Assembly: GCA_014801955.1 (NCBI GenBank)
Contig: JAAVDE010000042.1
Coordinates: 1-45,435, forward strand
DNA: 45,435 nucleotides
Reading direction: 5' to 3'
From: Bacteroides sp.
GTDB lineage: Bacteria > Bacteroidota > Bacteroidia > Bacteroidales > Muribaculaceae
Shown here: in pieces, positions 40,033 to 45,435 of the stretch
Position numbering within the stretch: the stretch's first letter is position 1
Layout: each line of letters starts with the position of its first letter
Program-made: the position numbers and the translations under genes
The notes under the pieces: generated by a model
The model's input: the letters and a program-made list of their open reading frames with translations, nothing else
The model's database searches: none
Told to the model about the DNA's origin: nothing

Positions 40033-41188
40033 GGAAAAGTTGCTCGTAGGCTTTGCCAACGGTCGCTGCGCTGAATTTTTCCTCAACCGAGCGGCGCAGT
40101 TTGTCGGCCGGAATGTTGGCGTTCAGCGCCCATTGGAGGCCGCGGGCAATGTCGGCCGTGTCGTCAAAGGGCGACAGCCAGCCGGTTTCGCCGTGGTCGA
40201 TGATGTCGGCCTGGCCGCCGCGCAGAAAGCTGACGGGTACGCACCCCGAGGCCTGACCTTCAATCAGGGTGGTTGGCAGGTTTTCATAGCGCGCGGTCGA
40301 GAGCATGACTTCGGCGCGCGCACATAGCGCCGCAACTTCGTCGGGGTTGAGCGGCCCCAGGTATTCGTAGGGCAGTCGCAGGTTGTCGAAGGCGTGGGGG
40401 TCGCGCAGGTCGCCGAAAAAGGCGACGTGGGCCCCCGATTCGGGGTCGAGGCGGTTCAGGGCATCGATGGCGAGGTCGAGCCCCTTGATGGGGTTGTCGA
40501 GGCGGGCGGCGCCGAGAATTATCAGGCCCTTCTCTTTCGGCCCGGTAGTATATTTTTCGAGCGGGAATACGTTTGGGATAACCCGGTAGTCGCGATGGCG
40601 GAGCAGCGAGGATTTTTCAGCCATTTCGGCCAGCCAGCGGCTCACGGCAACAAAGGTTATGCCGGGCGTCTGATTGTAGAGTTCCTCTTTCCGCAGCCAA
40701 ATGCGGTGAGAAAGGTCGCCCGGGCGCTGCAGGCGTTTCCTGATCAGCTGGCAGCGGCCACACTCCAATATGAATCTCATGCAATTCATCGAGTAGTGAC
40801 AAATGCCTGTCATGTTCCACATGTCGTGCATGACCCAAACCATCGGAATCCCTTCGCGGCCCAGGCGGCTAACCTGGCGCAGCGACATAAAGCCGTGGTT
40901 AACCCAGGTCAGAACGGCAATGTCTGGGTGCCAGTCAATAACGGCGTCGACCGGCGCCTTCATGCCGAACGAGCCTGTCGACGCCTTGAACAGGTCCTTG
41001 CGGTTAAGGCCGTTGCAGGCAAAAACCTCGAGCCGCTCCGCCAAAAACGATGCCTTGTGCTCGCGTTTGCCCGGCAGGGTGAATGTTTTGATCTCATGGC
41101 CGAAGGCTTCCAGGGCGCGAGCCAGCCGTTCGGTAACTATGGCGGCGCCGCCCTGGGTTAAAGAAGTGCTTAAAATCGCTATTTTCAT
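40007..41188 (-). CDS. Glycosyltransferase family 4
   Basis: This is a 393-residue GT-B fold enzyme. The N-terminal Rossmann half begins [26 protein letters not shown], with the glycine-rich acceptor loop. The C-terminal half holds [25 protein letters not shown] (donor-binding strand) and the E-x7-E-like region [21 protein letters not shown], typical of retaining GT4 enzymes. The sugar donor cannot be read. It overlaps the flippase stop by ATGA, so the two likely act on the same lipid-linked surface polysaccharide. A Cys-rich patch ([16 protein letters not shown]) sits mid-protein. Confidence 0.9.
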   Translation of the reverse strand: MKIAILSTSLTQGGAAIVTERLARALEAFGHEIKTFTLPGKREHKASFLAERLEVFACNGLNRKDLFKASTGSFGMKAPVDAVIDWHPDIAVLTWVNHGFMSLRQVSRLGREGIPMVWVMHDMWNMTGICHYSMNCMRFILECGRCQLIRKRLQRPGDLSHRIWLRKEELYNQTPGITFVAVSRWLAEMAEKSSLLRHRDYRVIPNVFPLEKYTTGPKEKGLIILGAARLDNPIKGLDLAIDALNRLDPESGAHVAFFGDLRDPHAFDNLRLPYEYLGPLNPDEVAALCARAEVMLSTARYENLPTTLIEGQASGCVPVSFLRGGQADIIDHGETGWLSPFDDTADIARGLQWALNANIPADKLRRSVEEKFSAATVGKAYEQLFLEILAKNH

Positions 41189-42618
41189 CTTTTGCTAATC
41201 AGCGGAATATGTTCAAACTTAGTGATGGCCAGCAGGTAAATCAGCAGCAGCGGGGTGCGTGCCGCCATGTCGAGCCATTGGTTACCGGTGTTGACCGCCT
41301 GCCCGATGCCGAAAAGCAGCAGCGCGCCGAAAAAGTAGGCGCCGATGCGGCCAACGGGATAGCGCAGCGGATACTTTGTCTGCCCGACCAGATAGCTCGC
41401 AATCATCATAACGCCATAGCAGGCAAACGCCGTCCACGCGCAGCCCATATAGCCGAAGCGCGGAACCAACATAACGTTCAGCGCAATCGTAACCGCCAGG
41501 CCGGCGAGCGAGAACCAGGTGCCCCAGATGGTCTTGTCGGTCAGCTTATACCAGACCGAAAGATTATAGAACACGCCGAAAAAAACGTCGCCAATCATCA
41601 CTATCGGAACCACCTGGAGCCCCGAGCGATACTTCGCGTCGATGAAGTTCTGCAGAACAGGCATGTAGAACATAACCCCCAGGAAAATCACCATTGCGAA
41701 GATAACGAAATATTTCATCGCGTCGCTGTAGGCGCCCATGTTGTCGCCTCCCTCTTTGCGGTGTTGGGCAAAGATAAATGGCTCGTAGGCATAGCGGAAC
41801 GCCTGGGTGAACATCATCATTACCAGCGCGACCTTGCAGCAGGCGCCGTAGATGCCGAGCTGACTCATGGCGTCGGCCTTGTCGGAAACCAGGTAGGGAA
41901 GCAGAATCTTGTCGAGGTTCTGGTTCATGTTGCCCGCCAGTCCGAGAATCAGCAGCGGAAAGGAGTAGACGAGCATACGTTTGAGCAGCCCCCAATCCAT
42001 GGTCCATCGGAAACCGGTCAGTTCGCGCAGCAGCAGCGGAACCATAATGACCGAGGCGAGCAGATTGGCGAAGAAAATGTAGCCCACGCCGATTTCCGGA
42101 TTGTATATAACCCGGAAAAACAGCAGGTTTAGCCCAATGTTAATGCCTATGCCAACGCATTTTAGAGTGGCAAATTTCAAGGGACGCTTCTTATAGCGCA
42201 GGTAGGCGAACGGCATCGACGTAAAGGCGTCGACCGCAACCGTTACGGCCATCATCATCGCGTAGGCCGGATGAGCCTCAACGTCGAGGGCGCGGCTTAT
42301 CGGCTCCAGAAATGTTGCGACCAACACTATGAAAAGGGTCGACGTCGCAGCCAGCGCTATCAGCGACGAAGAATAGACCTTCATCGGCTCGCGCGTTTCT
42401 TTTCCGTTGATGAAGCGGAAAAAACCGGTTTCCATGCCGTAGGTCAGAATGACCAGCAGCAGCGCAACGTAGGCGTAAACGTTAGTGACTACGCCATATT
42501 CGCCCGTTAGGAGCATCTTTGTGTAGAGCGGCACAAGCAGCCAGTTCAAAAAGCGCCCGATAATGGAGCTGAGACCATAAACTGCCGTATCTTTGACCAG
42601 GGATTTTATATTTGCCAT
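41185..42618 (-). CDS. Polysaccharide biosynthesis flippase (Wzx/MATE-like)
   Basis: This 477-residue protein has 12-14 predicted spans and the MVF/PST family start MANIKSLVKDTAVYGLSSIIGRFLNWLLVPLYT, nearly diagnostic in Bacteroidetes. Such proteins move undecaprenyl-linked repeat units to the periplasm. FINGKE, AYLRYKKRPLKF and the central AGNMNQNLDKILLPYLVSD are typical loops. It is the first gene of a two-gene unit with the GT4. Its -7 box lies only 7 nt before the ATG. The rest of a polysaccharide locus is not present, so the product is unknown. Confidence 0.9.
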   Translation of the reverse strand: MANIKSLVKDTAVYGLSSIIGRFLNWLLVPLYTKMLLTGEYGVVTNVYAYVALLLVILTYGMETGFFRFINGKETREPMKVYSSSLIALAATSTLFIVLVATFLEPISRALDVEAHPAYAMMMAVTVAVDAFTSMPFAYLRYKKRPLKFATLKCVGIGINIGLNLLFFRVIYNPEIGVGYIFFANLLASVIMVPLLLRELTGFRWTMDWGLLKRMLVYSFPLLILGLAGNMNQNLDKILLPYLVSDKADAMSQLGIYGACCKVALVMMMFTQAFRYAYEPFIFAQHRKEGGDNMGAYSDAMKYFVIFAMVIFLGVMFYMPVLQNFIDAKYRSGLQVVPIVMIGDVFFGVFYNLSVWYKLTDKTIWGTWFSLAGLAVTIALNVMLVPRFGYMGCAWTAFACYGVMMIASYLVGQTKYPLRYPVGRIGAYFFGALLLFGIGQAVNTGNQWLDMAARTPLLLIYLLAITKFEHIPLISKR

Positions 42619-42625
42619 ATGAGCG

Positions 42626-42633
42626 CAAAGTTA
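42626..42633 (-). promoter_or_regulatory. -7 box of the flippase promoter
   Basis: TAACTTTG on the minus strand, 7 nt before the ATG, so little or no 5' leader. No clear -33 at the right distance. Confidence 0.6.
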
Positions 42634-42665
42634 CGGATTTTCTGCCAATAATTTTATCCGTTTGA

Positions 42666-42696
42666 TTGAAAATGTCAGAAAAATTTCGTATCTTTG
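42666..42696 (+). promoter_or_regulatory. Promoter of the M3 peptidase gene
   Basis: TTG (42666-42668), 20 nt, then TATCTTTG (42689-42696). It lies downstream of the earlier in-frame ATG at 42666, so translation must start at 42720. Confidence 0.8.
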
Positions 42697-42719
42697 CAAT
42701 TAAACATATCAGAACCCAT

Positions 42720-44720
42720 ATGAACGAAAATAATATTCTTTTGCAGCCGTTTGAGCTGCCCCCGTTTTCGAAAATCAGTCACTCCGACTTCCTCCCGGCA
42801 ATCGAAGCCGCCATCGCCGAGGCGCTTGCCGAAGTTGACTCTATCGCCGAAAACCCCGAGCCGCCAACGTTTGAAAATACCGTCGTGGCGCTCGAAAATG
42901 CCGGCCATACGCTCAATCGCGTCCTCGGCGTGTTCTATCCGCTGCTTTCGGCCGATGCCGACGATGAGCTGATGGAAATATCGCTGAAGGCGTCGCCGCT
43001 GCTGAGCGACTATTCGTCGAAAATCGGACTTAACCGCCGGCTTTTCGAGCGCGTGAAGGCCGTTTATGAGAGCCGCGCCGACCTGGCGGACCTTACGCCC
43101 GCCGACCTGAAGCTGCTCGAGGATTCTTATTTGGGATTCACGCGCAGCGGCGCCAATCTCGCCGGCCCCGACCGCGAGCGTTTCCGCGAAATCAATGCAC
43201 GGCTCGATGAGCTGACAACCCTTTTCGGCCAGAATGTTAAGCGCGAGCTGGCAACCTACTCGCTGCCGCTCACTGCCGAGCAGGTCGAGGGGCTGCCGCA
43301 GTGGCTCCTCGACCAAATGGCCCAGAATGCCCGCGACCGCGGCGCCGCCGAGCCATATGTGCTGACCCTCCAGGCGCCTGAATACATGGCGTTTATGAAG
43401 CTCTCGCCTTTTGCAGACCTGCGTCGCCGGCTTTTCATGATGTATAGCGGCCGAAACCTGCGGGGCGAGTTCTCGAATGTCGATATTGTTCGCGAAATCA
43501 GTAATCTGCGCCTCGAAAAGGCCCGACTGCTCGGTTACGAAACTTTTGCCGATTTCAAGCTCGACCGAACAATGGCCAAGACTCCCGCCGCCGCGCTCGG
43601 TTTGCTCAACGACCTGCGTCGGGCCTATATGCCGGCGCTCCGCCGCGAGCTCGACGAGTTGCGAGATTTTGCCGGCGAGGAAATAACCCCCTGGAACTAC
43701 GCTTATCACTCCAACCGCCTGCGTCGCGAGCGCTATGATTTCGACCCCGAAACGATGCGCCCCTATTTCGAGCTGAAGGCAGTGACAAACGGCGTTTTCG
43801 GTCTGGCCAACCGGCTCTACGGCATATCTTTCGAGCGCGCTGAAGGAATAGGTGTTTATCACCCCGACGTTGAGGTCTACCGCGTCAGCGACGCCGACGG
43901 TTCTCCCCTCGGGTTGCTCTACACCGATTTCTTCCCCCGCGCGGGCCGAAAGAGCCCCGGCGCCTGGATGACCGACTTCCGCGAGGCCGATGGCTCGACG
44001 CGCCCCCAGGTCAACATAGTAATGAATTTCACCAAGCCGTCGGCCGACCGTCCTTCGCTGCTGTCGCCCGGCGAGGTAACGACGTTTCTCCATGAGTTCG
44101 GCCATGCGCTCCACTCGCTGCTGACCCGCGCGACTTACTCTTCCCAGGCCGGTACCAACGTTGACCGCGATTTCGTTGAACTTCCGTCGCAATTCAACGA
44201 AAACTTCTTCTTCTCCAAGGAGTTCCTCAGCGGTTTCGCGCGCCACTATCAGACCGGCGAGCCGCTTCCCGACGAGCTTTTTGACCGCATGATTGCTTCG
44301 CGCCGCTTCGGTGCGGCCTATGCCTGCGTTCGCCAGCTCAACTTCGGATTCCTCGATTTCGGCTTCCATGTCGTTAAGGAGCCGATAGCTGATATTGAAG
44401 CCGTTGAGCGCAACGCCATCGCCCCGGTCGAAATCTTCCCCTATGTTCCCGAAACGCTCATCGCAACGTCGTTCGGCCATATCTTCGCCGGAGGCTATGC
44501 CGCGGGCTATTATTCCTATAAGTGGGCCGAGGTGCTCGACGCCGATGCGTTCGACTACTTCGAGCAAAACGGAATCTTCAACCGCGAACTTGCCGACTCT
44601 TTCCGCCGCAACATTCTCGAGCGCGGCGGCTCAGCCCCGGCCGGCGAGCTATACTCTGCCTTCCGCGGCCGGCCCGCAACGGTCGATGCGCTGTTGCGGC
44701 GCGACGGGCTGATAGACTAA
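42720..44720 (+). CDS. M3 family zinc oligopeptidase (Dcp/OpdA-like)
   Basis: This 666-residue, mostly helical metallopeptidase starts MNENNILLQPFELPPFSKIS. The zinc motif HEFGHALH is at residues 458-465 (ligands H458 and H462), with the third ligand in the following helix DRDFVELPSQFNENFF. RPQVNIVMNFTKP and SFGHIFAGGYAAGYYSYKWAEV complete the M3 signature near the end. No signal peptide is seen, so it is probably cytoplasmic, degrading short peptides. I chose the ATG at 42720 because the promoter box overlaps the longer frame. Its last 72 nt overlap the convergent GNAT gene. Confidence 0.93.
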   Translation: MNENNILLQPFELPPFSKISHSDFLPAIEAAIAEALAEVDSIAENPEPPTFENTVVALENAGHTLNRVLGVFYPLLSADADDELMEISLKASPLLSDYSSKIGLNRRLFERVKAVYESRADLADLTPADLKLLEDSYLGFTRSGANLAGPDRERFREINARLDELTTLFGQNVKRELATYSLPLTAEQVEGLPQWLLDQMAQNARDRGAAEPYVLTLQAPEYMAFMKLSPFADLRRRLFMMYSGRNLRGEFSNVDIVREISNLRLEKARLLGYETFADFKLDRTMAKTPAAALGLLNDLRRAYMPALRRELDELRDFAGEEITPWNYAYHSNRLRRERYDFDPETMRPYFELKAVTNGVFGLANRLYGISFERAEGIGVYHPDVEVYRVSDADGSPLGLLYTDFFPRAGRKSPGAWMTDFREADGSTRPQVNIVMNFTKPSADRPSLLSPGEVTTFLHEFGHALHSLLTRATYSSQAGTNVDRDFVELPSQFNENFFFSKEFLSGFARHYQTGEPLPDELFDRMIASRRFGAAYACVRQLNFGFLDFGFHVVKEPIADIEAVERNAIAPVEIFPYVPETLIATSFGHIFAGGYAAGYYSYKWAEVLDADAFDYFEQNGIFNRELADSFRRNILERGGSAPAGELYSAFRGRPATVDALLRRDGLID

Positions 44721-45245
44721 GTGATCCATCATCTGACCCAAAAACGGACGCTCGCCCGCTTTCTTGAAGCCCATCGCTTCATAAAGCCGCCGGGCGTCCT
44801 CGCTTTCTTGCGCACACAGCAGCCCCGGCGTTAACTCTGACGGCGCCCGCCTGATTGCGGCCTCGATCAGTGCGCGGGCCGCACCCATGCGCCGAAACTC
44901 CGGAAACACCGCCAGGCTGTCGAGATACCACTCGCCCGCGACCGTTTCATCGGTCAGATTCGTTATCTCGTGGCCCATAACGGTGCGATACTCATTAATA
45001 AACGCTTTTCGCAACTCATCGAGCAGCCCGCCGTTATATGCAACGATAATTCCCGCAACTTCTCCCGAGGGCGTAACCGCCTTCAGAGCGTTTCGGTAAC
45101 TATATTGCGAGTCAGGCCTTCCGGCCAGCGCCGTGAAAATCCGGCTCCACGGCTCATCGGGCTCATACTCCTCATGGAGAGCCATCATAACCGCGCGGGC
45201 AATCGCCTCGCGGTCCTCCTCTTTGCATTCTTCAATCGTAATCAT
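44649..45245 (-). CDS. GNAT family N-acetyltransferase
   Basis: This 198-residue single-domain GNAT shows beta1-alpha1 as ITIEECKEEDREAIARAV, beta4 as EWYLDSLAVFP, the acetyl-CoA loop EFRRMGAARALIEAA (motif R-x-x-G-x-A), and the C-terminal DARRLYEAMGFKKAGERP. The acyl acceptor is unknown. The last 19 residues after MDHLVYQ look like an unrelated extension (PVAPQQRIDRCGPAAEGRV) read from the antisense of the M3 peptidase gene. That suggests an ancestral stop was lost. The start lies only 4 nt below a strong -7 box, so the mRNA should be leaderless. Confidence 0.85.
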   Translation of the reverse strand: MITIEECKEEDREAIARAVMMALHEEYEPDEPWSRIFTALAGRPDSQYSYRNALKAVTPSGEVAGIIVAYNGGLLDELRKAFINEYRTVMGHEITNLTDETVAGEWYLDSLAVFPEFRRMGAARALIEAAIRRAPSELTPGLLCAQESEDARRLYEAMGFKKAGERPFLGQMMDHLVYQPVAPQQRIDRCGPAAEGRV

Positions 45246-45249
45246 GCCG

Positions 45250-45280
45250 CAAATTTACAAAAAACTCCCCTCTTCTGCAA
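45250..45280 (-). promoter_or_regulatory. Promoter of the terminal GNAT gene
   Basis: On the minus strand TTG (45278-45280), 20 nt, then TAAATTTG (45250-45257), 4 nt before the ATG. The TTG lies at the edge of the heptamer tract. Confidence 0.75.
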
Positions 45281-45310
45281 TTAGCAATTAGTAATTAGTA
45301 ATTAGCAATT
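45278..45310. repeat. Tandem heptamer tract (ATTAGYA)
   Basis: ATTAGCA, ATTAGTA, ATTAGTA, ATTAGCA and a partial unit lie in direct tandem. Same family as the tracts at 440-466 and 14190-14222. Confidence 0.75.
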
Positions 45311-45435
45311 CGCCTTTGTCCGTTCCTGAAAAAGGTTGACTCGGTTTTGTATATTTACTGATATAGGTTTACTCTATTTCTGGTGTCGGTTGACTAACCG
45401 GGCATTATCCCTGGGTGGAGTTGACTGAGGGCGTA
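45311..45435. other. Window-end sequence with spaced GTTGACT words
   Basis: No gene is recognised. GGTTGACT occurs at 45334-45341 and 45388-45395, AGTTGACT at 45419-45426, and a variant GGTTTACT at 45366-45373. It may be the edge of an unseen element. Confidence 0.35.

Noticed and set aside
42675-44567. 630-codon minus-strand open frame opposite the M3 peptidase
   Set aside because: It is antisense to a clear HEFGHALH metallopeptidase, and its composition mirrors the sense codons. No family features are visible.

Overview
The window looks like a chromosomal segment from a GC-rich member of the Bacteroidales, most likely Muribaculaceae (inference). The support is: Bacteroidetes-type promoters (TTG/TTTG, 19-20 nt, TAnnTTTG) before most transcription units; type IX secretion-like C-terminal tails on three secreted proteins; DUF4491 and GEVED-domain proteins; an agmatine deiminase/N-carbamoylputrescine amidohydrolase pair; and host-glycan hydrolases. 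Genes are compact, many overlap by ATGA, and Shine-Dalgarno sites are essentially absent.

Layout. 1-230 is the tail of a secreted protein. 475-7260 (-) is a tightly coupled run lptD-metX-hom-aguA-aguB (outer membrane LPS assembly, methionine branch, putrescine synthesis). 7343-9805 (+) holds an AspT/YidE-type transporter and a metallo-beta-lactamase-fold hydrolase. 9806-11325 is an AT-rich patch with an orphan membrane protein and a MazE/MazF-like toxin-antitoxin pair. 11380-18174 is core metabolism: ribE, mdh, mltG, a small unrecorded ORF, maeB and purB. 18272-21108 holds tRNA-Arg(UCU), lon and a VanZ-like gene. 21109-21483 is a gene-free stretch with an orphan promoter and hairpin, a possible small RNA. 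21484-24860 (-) carries an Lrp/AsnC regulator, a membrane-anchored pseudokinase and a GNAT protein in one operon, then a secreted DUF4893-like protein.

25215-29702 is the most distinctive part. Behind tRNA-Arg(ACG) and a DUF4491 gene lies an AT-rich island. It contains an internally deleted DUF4143-type ATPase remnant, a long structured RNA ending in an intrinsic terminator, and then a four-gene His-Xaa-Ser (Hxs) ribosomal-peptide locus in the order hxsD-hxsB-hxsC-hxsA. Two radical SAM proteins and HxsD are predicted to modify an exported precursor that ends in eight perfect HxS repeats. No standard promoter is visible between the terminator and hxsD, so the structured RNA may be a conditional leader that controls the operon. 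Copies of one dispersed palindromic repeat lie on both sides of the island.

30195-40086 (-) encodes a GEVED-domain secreted protein, a GH29 alpha-L-fucosidase, a GH20 beta-N-acetylhexosaminidase, an Ntn-hydrolase and a GyrB/ParE-type topoisomerase subunit; the two glycosidases fit foraging on host mucin glycans. 40007-42618 (-) is a GT4 glycosyltransferase plus a polysaccharide flippase. 42720-45245 is an M3 oligopeptidase convergent with, and overlapping, a GNAT gene. Several genes (parE-like, flippase, terminal GNAT) have the -7 box only 4-7 nt before the start codon, which predicts leaderless mRNAs.

All functional calls come from reading translated sequence and motifs; no database search was run.
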